NCBI RefSeq assembly: GCF_037038585.1
Contig: NC_092520.1
Span: 190,692,604 to 190,756,603, forward strand
Length of the DNA: 64,000 nucleotides
Direction of reading: 5' to 3'
Origin: Patagioenas fasciata
Taxonomy: Eukaryota; Chordata; Aves; Columbiformes; Columbidae
Of this stretch, positions 49,177-62,000 are shown in pieces. Each line of letters begins with the position of its first letter. The first letter of the stretch is position 1. The notes under the pieces are model-generated. The model did no database searches and was not told the origin of the DNA. It saw only the letters and a list, made by a program, of their open reading frames with translations. The position numbers and the translations under genes are program-made.

Positions 49177-52100
49177 CTGTGCAGATGAGACACACTTGGC
49201 ACTTGTGCAGCATCTGTTTATCTCATGTTTTTTAGGTTTGGTGTTGCTGCAGTTTGTAACTGCTAGAAAAGGAGACTGAGGAAATGAGTTATATTACTCC
49301 TACTGTGACTTTTTACGGGCATCGCATCACCAAACACAGAGAGAAATTAAATGAAGTGACTGAACCCCAAGCTTCCAATCTCAGTTGTTTTTAACAACTC
49401 ACATACACACAGTGGGGAAAAAGAAGAGGGTAATGCTACCAATTTCTTCTTTTATAAAAATGTGGCCAGGTGGAGTTTATTGCAGAACAATTTATGAGAT
49501 ACTCATTCATCACAATAGAGAAAAGAAATTATTCAGAGCAAGAGATGAGGAGTCTTTATATATTTGCCTTTAACAGGAATTGTTTATGTAACTTGGCTTC
49601 ACCACAACAGTGATTTCTAAAGATACATAGGTATGTAATACTTCCAGCAAATGCATAATGAACGAATTGTAGAAGTAGACATGTTGACACTTGCAAGCAG
49701 AAGTTAAATGATGTGAGTTAAGAGCAGTGATGGGTCTGGAGATGCAAGAGACACCCATCTGGCCCCCTTAGCCGCGCTGCCTTGGCCTCTTGTCTGTGGG
49801 TGACCCACAACCCTTCTTCTTCTCCTGCTCTTAGGGGAACTTCTGCACTCCCCTTCCCCTCCTCTTCCTCAACCCCACATGTGGGTGTGACCCAGATTTC
49901 CCTCTATAAATCCTGTTTTTCTGGAGGCAAGAAGGAATTTTTCCTGACAGGAGGAGGGAGTCCTGCAAAACAGATTCTGTGTAATTGTCGCTCACTGCCT
50001 GGGGCAAGCATCCATATCTGAGATTATAATTTAAATTCTGTTTATACAACATGCAGTCTCAATGCAGTTAGATTTCTGTGGAAGTTCTGGCAATATTACA
50101 AATAAATCGTAATAATAGTTGTTAATAAGTAAATACTGACAGTGATATTCAGGCCAAATGACCATTGTAACCCAAACAATCCCAAGGAGCTTTACTGTGT
50201 TCAAAACAGGAATGTGTATTCATAGGCTGAAAGGTAATTTGGTTGGAATAGTACATTTCATTTATAATGAATGTGTCCAGACCTAGTGCTGCCTTCTTGC
50301 ACAATATGCAAAGCAAAGATTTGATGATAAAACTCACTGTTCCTGAGCATGGCATACTGGTGCCTCTATGGACAGAACACAGTTGTGCATTACAGGTCAA
50401 ACAGGGACTTCTCTGGTTTTCACCAAAATGTACAGATCTTTGGTAATAACTGTTTTTTAGGGGGAACATCCGAAGAGGAGTTAAAAACTTGGACTTGTAA
50501 GGACCGTGACCAGGATGAGTTTTAGCTTGCAAAGGGAAACAAACAGGCTGGCGTGGCAGATAAATTCTGTAAGTTTAAATTCTTTTACGGCGAGACAATA
50601 TTTGGAAATAAATTTCAGCTAAATTTCACAATTATTTTAATTGGAGAAAACAACTCTAAATTCTTTTTGATGCAGTATCTATAATGAGTGCTATTTTAAG
50701 AATCCACCCAAGGCTCTAGTCATGAAGAAACATGTGCTTGACTGGGTTGTGTTCACTCTAGAAAGTAAAATTTATGTTCTACTTGCAGCTCTAAGAGGAA
50801 CATCTTTGTTGTTTTTCTTCTAATCCAGGATTCCATTATGTCTATGATGAACATCCGAGGTTTATAGGGAAAAAAATCAAAAGAGAAACAGGCTGTCATT
50901 TCCTATGGGGAAAAAAAAAATCTAACATGATACTGGCAGGAAAAAAGGCATAATAGTGCAAATCCTGACCAAAAGAAATTCTACTCAGTTGTAAGCTGTG
51001 TCCATAAAATTTTTGATGTACATCTATTAGGTGTTCCATTTTTCTGACATATATTATACAACAAGTAAATTTGTAAGAGTAAGGTAATATTATGGTAAGG
51101 ACTCATATCCAAGAGCTACTCTTAGGTTTAAATGACTCAGATGCTTAAGAAGTAAATTAGAAAAAGTTAACTGCTAATGTGAATGACCATATAACAAACT
51201 AAATTTGAAGATTAATGGTTCCAACTAATACATAAGTATCTTATTTCTTTAATGTAGGAAAGCATCCAAAACATGGCCAAAAGTGTGGAATAATCAGTGC
51301 TTTAATGAGAACTATCTGTTATTCATTACACACCAATGTAGCCTCCCAAGCACTATAAAGGTAAAAGTAGAAGTTAAAGATAGCAATAAAAATGACAGAA
51401 CCTTTTTTTTTTTTTACAGTTATATTCTTCCCTTCCTTTCCTTCCAGTGTTGATGTGGAGTCCATAAGAGACCAGATAGATTAATCCTAAATATAAAGCT
51501 TAATCCTAACACAAATAGACTAGTGTAATGTCAGTGTAAGAGCAGTGAGACCATTCATTTGACAATAAGCCAAGCATTGCTGGATAAATTAAAATGCAAC
51601 CCTTTCATCACTGCTTGATTTAGCAATTAATTGACATTAAACTAGCAAACATGCACTAGACAGAAAATATAGAGTGTGATTTCTCCATATTAATACTGTA
51701 ATTTCTTTTTCATTGCATACCTTCAGAGTAGGCAGAATTAATACCGACAGAATTTCCATTATTTACTCAAAGAAGCCCCAGTCTTGTTGAAGTATTAGTT
51801 TGCACTTACCTGGTACTCAATCTAGATAAGATCTTCCTTCACCCTTAATCTAATTATGACAAAATAAATAATGACAAGTCTTGAGAAAGTAAGTGTGTGA
51901 CAATTAATAAAGAAGTGGTTATATATGAAGGAGTTTGCTTTGCTGATTGTGATAGTGCTCAGCCTATGAATCAGCAGTATAAGAGGAGTATGCTGAGAAA
52001 AGACAACCATAAAGATAAAGGTGAATTATGAAATCCAAATGAGGCCCTGGGGACTAGGAAGATAATGATGGGTAAATCAAATCTGACATGTGGGTTGAGG

Positions 52101-55100
52101 CACAAACGTGTGGGTGAAGAGGGAAGCTTCAATTTGATATAAGAAAAAGGGAATGTTCAGGCCGTGATCTATGTGTTATAGGCAACCTCAGAGAACAATT
52201 CATCCATCATTCAGCCAGTTGCTGGCAGCTTGCTTTCCCTGGGGAGTTAATTTGGTGGCAACAGCCTGCCCTTAGCTGTCATTTTTACCAGGGCTGAGAA
52301 GCTTATTCCTGTCGCACTGAGCTTATTGCACTTCCCTGACACCACGCATGCACTCAAATAGGTGCCTGCCAACTCTGGGGTAGAGATGGCCCTTAAGAGC
52401 AGGCCAGAGCAATTAATTGGCCATTAAAAAACTCTTGGTCTGCTCCCAGGATGACCCTAGAAAAATGATCCGTCTGCTTTGACGACTGCAACCATCTTTC
52501 AGCCATCACCTGTATGGATTCTTTAGTCACAGGTGTGCTTGCCCAAGAGCAGATGAAGTTGTGGGCTCTGCTCACTGGGTTATGGTGTATGAAAACAGAT
52601 TAAGTGGAGCAACTAAAACATCAGAAATCTGGAAAGAAGTGTATACAGAATGATAGCTGGCAGGAACATTAAATGGACAACTTGAAGTTACCAAAAATGA
52701 GATGAAAACTTTCAAGCCAGAAAATAAAGCAAAAGGAAAAGTTAGAAATGAAAGGTAGGAAAGAAGGAAGAAAAGAAACTAGAAGACAGGAGAGTGAAGG
52801 TTTGGGTCCTATTCTGGATTAATGAAATTATTATTCCAGAATATTTTTTTTTCTTTATTTCCAAAAGCTCTATTTTTGTTTGTACTTTAAGCTCCACATA
52901 CATTCTATAGATTTAATTCCCTTTCTTCTGGAAAGAGAGATGAGACATTTATTTCCTGTTTTGGATAGGTGCAATGCCTTCATTTTGATCTTCAGCCCAG
53001 GAGTAAGTTTTACAATTGAAGAAATAAAAATGGCCAGATACACGCTCTGTGGTCCTTTGCACATTCACCTCAAAACTTAATGGTTTTAGGTACTTATGAA
53101 AAACCATGGTCCCCTGAGAACTTCATGTTGCTACCCTTCTCTGATGAAAGTCAAGATACGTGAAAATTGGAATTTACAGTAGGCTAGACCTTTATTAGCT
53201 TTTTCTTTCTAACCTCAGATGTAAGATGCCAAGGAGATTCATGCTGCCTTTGCTCCTTTCCTCTGTTTTGCCTCAGAGTACAAGAGAGGGGAGAGTTAGT
53301 GCTGATGCATTTATTCTAACCATTCAAGAACCAAATATCTTTCCCCTTTTGGATGAAGATTAGAACTTTTTCTAATGTAGACTTTGATACAGTTATCTAT
53401 TTCCTCTTGAATTCAGTTACCTGTGATACATGCCTCATGAGAACTTTCAAAAGGCACTGTCTACACAGACTGCAGTCAGCACACCAACAAGAGGGGTGCC
53501 TACTCCATCTCCAAAGAGAGCACTTACTCCCTGCTTACTTCCATGTGTCATTCTCTCAGAGTGGGAAAAAAAAAAAAAGTTTGATACCTCATTTTCTTCT
53601 CTTATTTTGCTTTGGTGTACTTGTATGGAAACCCGTGCTTTGGAAAATAGGCAGCGCTCCTAGTCATAAATTATATATAACTTCAAATGATCAATGCTTG
53701 CAGCGTGGAAAATTTGTGTTTCCCATAAGTGAAACAGTGTAGAATTTATATATTGCTTTTCACAGTAAAGCTATTTCCTTTCTATGGAGAGACTTATTTT
53801 TATGAAAGTTCCTTGAAGCTAATGGTAAAAACTGAAGTAGGAAGTTAATGATATGGAGTACCAGAGAATATTGCATGACATATTGAATGCTGAATTGCAG
53901 ATAGCTATATGGATATATGAAATATATTTTTGTTAGTGGTAGATATTTATGGACTGAAGAAATATTTTTCCAGTTTCTTCTCCCAGTTTCTTCTGTGTGT
54001 GGCCTCGAGCAAAGATCACATGGAAACTCAGGATTTGTATCTTTCTCAGGTGAGTGTCAGGATGCTTGGTTTCTTCCCAGATTCATTTTAGGAGCAGAAT
54101 TTAAGGTACAGCCTCAGGATTATCTTTGAAGTCCCAAATGGGGGTCACTACAAATACATTTACATAAGAATTTTTACTTTCTAGAATTCTCTCACAAGCA
54201 GAATAAATGTTTGAATAATTTACTCAGAATAACCAGTGTCTGTTACTAAATTATCTATTTTCTTTTACTAATAAATGTATTTTATTGTTTGGAAATAATT
54301 GTTAAACTATGTGTTGGGCTGAGCAGATAATTTAAAGCATAAGGGGTTACTTAGCATTAAAGGAGAATAGGGTAATGGAAAAGTTTTTTCCAGCTCATTT
54401 CTGGAAATTGTGTTCCAAGCTATTTGAATAGCGGGCATTTTAGATAATGTTATGAAATTTTTGTGTTCTTGGGTCACACCTAATGTTAATGGTCTCAGCA
54501 AAATCAGTGACAAAGCTTGCTGTTCCACTGAGAGGCCCAGGTGCGTAAGGGAGACAAGAAGTAGCTTTGTAATTAGAATTGTTACATGGTAGTCTGACTT
54601 AAAAATAATTCACTGCTTGCCAAGGAAACTAGCAATTAACTCTGAACTCCATAAAATTTCGAACCTTAAATATAAAAGAGAAGTCTGTTCAATTTGTAAT
54701 TATCTTTCTGGGGTGTAAAAATAGGCTCCAGATAAAGAAAACAATATAATTCCTTTTATTAAAGACCATGAAATTTGTTAGATGGAAGGGCTTTACTATG
54801 AAAGTGTTGGTCAACTTAAAACCTCAGTGTCGTTCTGTTAGGAAAAAATATATATATATTTCATTATTGGAAATTCCTTCAGCGTATACACAGCAGAGTC
54901 ACAGGAAGGATTTTGCAGGTGCAGAAGCTGCTGAGGAAGGTTTGGAATCCAGCAGAGGAGGGAGGGTTTTGTGGAGAGAAGACAATGTGGGTTAGCCCTA
55001 CATGAGCTGAGAGGGGTGGAAGACTAAAGATTAGATGGCAATAAGCTCAGTAATATAAGCCAAAGCGTTTTGAACAGACTGTGCATCCCTTGGTGCCTCT

Positions 55101-58100
55101 GGAGTAAGAGACTGTTCAAGTAAGACAGTGACATTTCTCTGCGCTGTAACATCCCTTCACCAGAAGGTCAGCCGAACAGGACCAATCCAGATTCCTCAGA
55201 AAGGTCTGGTTTTCTCCTCAGGAGGCACTTTGTAACAGCAGGTGTGTTGCTGCTTTTCAGGGAAACATTTTGAAAAGAATTCATGTCATTTAGGTGCACA
55301 ATTTCCAGTAGGAGCATTTGAATTTGGAAGACTGGAATCTCCCAAACTCTCCTTTAAAATTAAATCCTGATAAGGATCTATAAACATAGCTGCAATAAAT
55401 TCGATATCTGGGAGACCCTGTCCTTGCCTTGCAAAATTACAGTGATGTCTTGTGGAGCAAAACTGAGCTCAGTGAAATTTTTTAAACAAAATTTAGAAGA
55501 ATGGGTCCAAGGGGAGTAGAAGTACCCTCCTTATGTTCACAAGAGTCTAGTTATGAGAAAAATGCCTGTCATTTTTGAAAAGGTCAGCAAAGCCAAATTG
55601 CATTGAGGAAGATGTTATGTCTTCAATTTATGTTATATGTGAGAGATGCACTCCTGTGACTCGCAGAGTAATTTTTTGACTTAAAAAAACCTCACTATTA
55701 TAGCATAGCAGAGTAGCATTTTGATTCTACATATTTCCAAACTGTTCTGGTTTTGCAGTAAATTAGCCTAAGGTAATTGGTTAGTGTTAAGTTATTTTAA
55801 ATGATCATTTTAAACAGTTACCTAAAATATTTTTTCCTTACTGTTTAACTAATTTGATTTTTTTTTTTTTTTCTTTTTACTGTTAACTGTATTTTAGGAG
55901 GCAAAAGTATGTGTTGCTTAAAAGTTTCATCACAATATTCATGCCAGTGCAAGCTTGGCTGCCTGTTTTCTCTGCAGACTTATGTAAATTTCTAGGGACC
56001 TTATGTGAATGGAAGGAGTCTGAATTTGTGTCCATGGTAATCTGTTCAATGTGTAGAGGAAGTTACAATGGCATTAGCCCATGAAAAGGGTCAGTTGTTT
56101 TCATGGAAAGCAGTCAAGACATGCCTTGAATTCAAATAGTCAACTTAATCAGAGCTGGACATCGTTTTTTAAGGGTTTCTCTTTGAAAGAACTTAATGCT
56201 GGTCACCTGCTACAGTCAAAATACATCATTTATCTGTAAAGGGGCATAAAATTTAACAGTTAGCTGAAGAATGGGTACATCCCTGAAATAAAGAAAAAAA
56301 AATGCTGCAGTTATTTACAACCTTTACTTGGGCAACTGGAAGCATGAAAATGCCATAGTTGTCCTGGCTCATTACCTGCCTTCTGGCACTGGGAGTGGAG
56401 AGAATTTGTGCGGTGCTTCTTTAGGCTGGAAATTCAGCATCATCAGCCCCGTCCAGGCACAGCGCAAGTCCTCTCTGAGCAGGGGTGGCCAACACACCTG
56501 AGAGGCAAGACACAGAGGGGCTTGAGCAAATGCAAAGATCCAGAGTCTTGTGTCGGCCTTCAGAGGCCATAACAGGAATTTAGTTCCAGTCCCCCACCTC
56601 ATCCTGCTTTTCCTCATACATAGATGGTTCTGCTGGTACAGCTGCTCTGGTAAGATGAAGGTGATTCAGACTATATTCCCCTTTATGTTTACCAAAAAAA
56701 ATCCTACTTAGCAGTCCCATTTGGGTTTTTCTCCTGCAGTGAAATTAAATTAGAGTACAAGGAAGAGTAGCATTAGGCAACCTGTGTTTGTCTATTCAGC
56801 AGAGATTTAATTTGCAAGATTAAATAATACCTGTCTCAACTTCATCTGTTTCAGCTAGTGAAAACAAAAGAATCTGCTCTGTATCTTAATTAATTTGCTA
56901 TGGGATATTTCCACAGTTTAATGGGAGACTTGTATTAGGGATGGCTTGCTTTTGATGATGATGAGAATGACAAGGTTGAAAACAACAAATAATTTAAGAA
57001 ATAAAACTTTGGTGTCTATAATTAATGTAAGTGTTTTTACAGTGTCTGTCTAGTGCTACTTTAACCAATGCTGCTTTATAGCAATATTAGCTGAATGAAT
57101 TTGCTGTATTGCTGAGTGAAGCTGCATTTAGAGAGCATTGTAACTACATTTCCTGGCCTTCCTTGAAAATGGCATTACCCAACAGCTTTCCAGTGGGAAG
57201 AGGCAAGTCTTTCAATGCAGAGCTCTGAATTAACACAGCAAGAACAGCTGGTACTTGGCCTTCATCCAGTTTAAATAGCTGTAAGTTCCCAGAATCATTT
57301 TCATAAGAGCTACTGTGCCCTGTGCATGTTCACCAGTGGAGATGCTTGGACATTAAAACTATAATGGGAAATGCAGTAACTGGTCAGGGCATCAATAAAA
57401 AGACCACTGATCACGGTGTGAGCAATAACAGCATCTCATCAAGGCAGAGGAAGAATAGTTAGGTAAGCACAGTAATGGCTGGCATTTTTACTGGACATTT
57501 AAATTGTCTTTCTCCATGAGAGCAGACATTAACAGCAAGAATTTTCTTACTAGTTACAATAAAAATAGGATAGACAGAAGTCTACTGTTTAGGAATACCT
57601 CTTGCCCTTATAGGAGGCATATGTGTCAATGCCCAGATGAGGCTATATTTCTGGTTCTCCAGGTCAAACACAATTAGATAAAGCAGAATGTCTAGAGGAA
57701 AAAGCAGCGTTAATAATAGCAGTAGTCACCTAAATAAGCCTTTGCAGAGGACTTAGGTTTTGAGGATGAACTGTACAGTGAGGAATCACAAAATTGTGCC
57801 ATTTGAAAATACCATTGCTCACAAATTTATGGAAGGTGTACTCTGTAGTGTTGGTTAGTCCAAAATCTGCTCTATCATATCTCTTACAAGTGGAGTGAAA
57901 GGCAACACTGTCTAAAACCAGCATTTGCTCTTTGAACATGGTGGATATTGCAACGCAAGAGTCACACAATCCCCAGTTGTGTAAGGAATATGAAACTGAT
58001 GGGTCTGAGACTTTTCCGTTTATTAGACAGATAAATTCACAGTCATGTTTTGCTGTCCCTGATAGAATTTCAGACTGTTAAGGGAAACATTGCTAAAACG

Positions 58101-58299
58101 CATCTAGGGACATATTCACTTGAATCTAAGGAAGAGTCAGTTGTATCACTCGCTTCAGCCAACTTCTCAAAGTTAACTTGATTGCTTACCTGGGTGCAAG
58201 TCCAGTGTCTGTTACAGAACCGTAAGTGATGTTTATTTTAGCTGCATTTCATCCAGGACAAGTACTACCACTGTTCCAAGTGCCATGTATCACTCACGT

Positions 58300-59000
58300 G
58301 TAGTGTGCAGGCAGCAGGAATAGCCATGTTGGGTCACACCTGAATTCAGTGTTGTCTGACAGAGGCCAGTGCAGATGCTTCAGTAGAGGCATGAAATCAC
58401 ACAGCGGGTGGACTTGAGATACTTCACAGTCTTTTCTCACACATCTCGTCTATCCTGGGTACCTTTCTAAATGTATTGTGATAAACCAAAATATTCTTGA
58501 TATCTTTATAGCTATTTCAGTCTTCATTTAGCTGTTAGCCTCAGCAGTTTCCTGCAGTGATAATTGCCTAGATGTGAAAAAAGTGTAGCCATTCATTGGT
58601 TTTCTTACGTTCAGCCTTCTCATTAATGCCCCCGGGTGTTCTTGTTCTAGGGAGAGGGAGAACAAAAGTTCCCAGTCTTCATCTTAGCAACATTCATTAT
58701 TCTTTATATTTGTTTTCTTCCCAAAATAAGTGTTCTTAACATTTTCCGTCTCCTTTATTTGGAACTTTGCCATGGTCACTTTCATCAGCGTTCCCTCTCC
58801 TCCAGTTGTTGTGCTTAATTGTTTTTGAGAAGGCAAGAACAGTACAGAATGCAGTTCTCCAGATGAAACCCCACTGATAATTTGTGTTCCTTCTTCACCA
58901 TTTCTGACATTTTCCAAATTTCTGCTTGGACTCCAGCTATACACTGAAATGAAGAACTTGATTTAGCTGTCCAGGGATGCCCTGGTCTCTTTCTTTCAGC
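58300..59000 (-). mobile_element. Very degraded ancient CR1-type LINE segment, antisense
   Basis: Plus-strand phrases match, in order, the complement of old CR1-like elements known from turtles and other sauropsids. These are GGAATAGCCATGTTGGGTCA, CTGACAGAGGCCAGTGCAGA and GATGCTTCAG near 58317-58382; CCCCCGGGTGTTCTTGTTCT and a CCCAGTCTTCATCTTAGCAA part near 58628-58690; and TGTCCAGGGATGCCCTGGTC with TCTCTTTCTTTCAGCTGAT near 58967-59005. The order is that of a CR1 3' portion on the minus strand. The recognition comes from memory of that consensus. Gaps are large and the ends uncertain, possibly reaching about 59260. Confidence 0.5.
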
Positions 59001-62000
59001 TGATAGAATTAACTGAATACCCAACAAAGTAAAAGTAGTTTATTTTTCTCAATGCCTTTTTTCAGTTCTTTTTGCTGCTACACCTGTCAAAGCTGAACAT
59101 CATTTGGCATTGTTACACAATTACCTTGCTTTTTATAGCTCTCATAGTCCTATACAATCTAAATAACTAAAGCATCAATGCATTACAACATTTCAGCATA
59201 TCCTCTTGAATCTTTTAATTTAACCAACTGTTTCACTTTCTGGAAAATCAGTAGGCATTTTGAGTACTTCTAAAAAGTGGCATTGCTATCAGAATGGGAA
59301 ATATTTTTAGTTTGGGGATTTTTTAAAAAACTTATGATTTTTATTCGCTAAAGGTTGGTGTCAGTGTACTAATTTGGCACCTTTGCTGTCCCTTGAATGT
59401 CAATTGAAATTACGTTGCAGTCATCACACTTTAACGGTTTATCCGCTGTTCAGTAGGTGACCTGTCTGCTGTGCATGTTGAGTTTCTCAAGAAAGGCCTC
59501 CTCTTGTTTGTGTTCAAGGGCTACTTTTCAGGTTTATACTTGCATTGGTTCTCTAAGCTTTGTCCTGTTGGGCCATTTGACCATTTTACACCTAGTAATT
59601 GAAATCTTACTGGTTTCTTACATTTTGCTGGTTGTTTCCACCTGCTACCCTTAGGAATTCAATTTACTTTCCTTTGCTAGACTCTCTAGTACCATTGTAT
59701 TTATATATATACATAATGAGGGCTCAGAGTTTGTTCTGGTGTAGAGTCATCTATTTGTTCCTCTCCTCTCAGCAGTTTTATTTTCCCCAAGGTGTTCTCC
59801 AGAGTCTAAGAAGTTTAAACCCTCATTGCTTGCAGAAGGACGGGAGTTTTAGTACCCTGTTCATTTTGTCTGTTTGGGCCTGCACCCTTAACAGAAATAA
59901 TTTATAAGAAAATAGGCAGTGAGAGAGCTTTTTTGAAGCCTATATGTAAACTTCCAGGCTATCGGCTGTTCATAACTCTGCATTACTAGGTGTGATGTCT
60001 ACATCAGGCTTCCTCCCTAGCACGAAGGTAGAAGTGTCTAGATGGCTCTAGCACAAAGTGTCCTAATTACATGCCCAGATATTCACACTCTGAATCCAGC
60101 TATTGAAGTTTTTCCCTGTACGATAAAATGTTTCTATAAATATCCATAAGAGAAGGGGAGACAGACAGACAGACAGACAGACATACTTCATAGGCTGCTC
60201 ATTAATAACTTCAGCCAGGAATTTAGTGCTCTACACCTAGACCAAGGGCAGGTGTCTGTTTATCAAGGGCTTTGAGGATTTTCAGCCCGCAATGGGGGTT
60301 CAGTGTTAAAATCCTTTTCTAGAACTGATTCTTCATCGCTTAAGAGCCTAAACCCCTTATTTCTGTTGGAGTTGAGGTCTAAACCATGAAAAAGTTAAGG
60401 CGGGTGAATTCCCAATGTAGGAATGACTTTGTCAGTCCTGGTATAAGTTCACAGATGACTTCAGGTACATTGAAACCTGCTTACAAGATTTAAGCATTCT
60501 CAAACCATTAACTTACAGTACATTTTTAGATAATGTTTTCCCCTGATTCTAGTTGTCATTAATTGACAGAGCAATTCATTGCTTTATTAACTGGCAATAA
60601 AAATAATTTAATCTTGGTAGATGAGTCATTGCAATTAACAGAAGAAATGTAATAGGTACATTGTATTTGATTTCTTCATGCTACAGTGTTTGGTCTGTAG
60701 TAAAAAATTGCTTCTGAATTATAATGACATTCTCAGACTTCCTGATTTTAGTTTCAAAGATTTAATTTCTTACTGCTAGAAAGTCACAGTCAATTTGCAG
60801 TTGGTTATTGAGTGTTGACAGCTGACAGCCACAATATATGAACTTCCAGTTGTATTGAACTAATCTGAACCTAGCAGGATTGCTGCAGTGAGATTCTCAG
60901 TTCAAACTGTGTTATACACTCTGTGTAGGATTGCGAGTAACAAGAGGTCAGAACCTCCATTTTGTGGTTCATTGCACAAATTAAGGCTTTCCATGGAGTA
61001 TCACCACCACCTGAGACCTGGGAAAAGGCTTTTTACTGCCTTAGTGAAAGGTTGGATTATATGGAGAAATGGTTATTGCAGCAAGGTGAAATTTCATGTT
61101 TACAATGATTGATTAAACCATGTATCTGTCATCTTATGGGGCTATTATTTCCACATTTTGAGTCAAATGTTCAACTAGGCTTATGTCTGCTGACAGAAAT
61201 CAACAGGAATTAGAACTGAAAGAATATGAACTCACAAAACAATGTGTGTGTGGTTTGTTTGTTTGTTTTCTGAAATCACAAAGCTGTATTTTATTACCTA
61301 TGACTGCTATGTAAAATGTGCATCAATTAGGCAGGATGATGCAGGAAAGGGATATATGCCTATACAGTGGTTTTGTGTTCTGTCTGCATTCATGTGGGCC
61401 TTATATAGCTTTCCAGGCAGATATACCTCCCCCCTCCAAGACGAAGAGCGTATTGATTAAATACAAATGAGCAAGGTATGTGGCTATATAGATCACGCAA
61501 AATATCTGATCAAAACATCTGAGTCTCCGCTTCCAAATATTATTAGTATCTGAATTCAAAATCATCTGTGAAGTTCCAGTTTCATGGTTGACGTGGGAGA
61601 GGACCAGGATGGTCCTTCTTCTGCCTCATGGACATACATAAAACATGAGACAGAATTTGACCTCAAAACTTTATCAGATGGTAGATGCAGTTTAGATAAC
61701 AAGGTACTGAAGAGAATAAGAAACGAAGTCAAGAAAGGAAATGTGAAGAAGATAAATTTAAATTGACATGGCCTTATTTTATTTTATATTTTCTATATTT
61801 ATTTATTTTTAAATCTGATGGAGAAAAAAACCCAAAATGTTTATATTGCTGTTGTTAGCTACAATAAACAATCACCTTTAGGAGCAGACATTACACCTTT
61901 TTGTTTTCAGCAGTTTGCAAAGGCAAAAATATCGTTCTATAGAATAATATACCACATTTGTGTGTGTTTGATGAAGCAGAGGACAAGACACTGACCATTT

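Larger units (their letters stand above)
47352..58299. other. Intron 1, no exon seen
   Basis: AT-rich DNA with short overlapping frames only. Purine-rich low-complexity sequence lies at 49081-49176 and 52741-52795. AAT-type repeats lie at 48447-48472. A or T homopolymers occur near 51404, 53567 and 55857. Blocks at about 51520-51720, 52190-52580 and 57000-57470 look unusually free of repeats and rich in homeodomain-type words, and are discussed as possible conserved elements. Confidence 0.5.
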
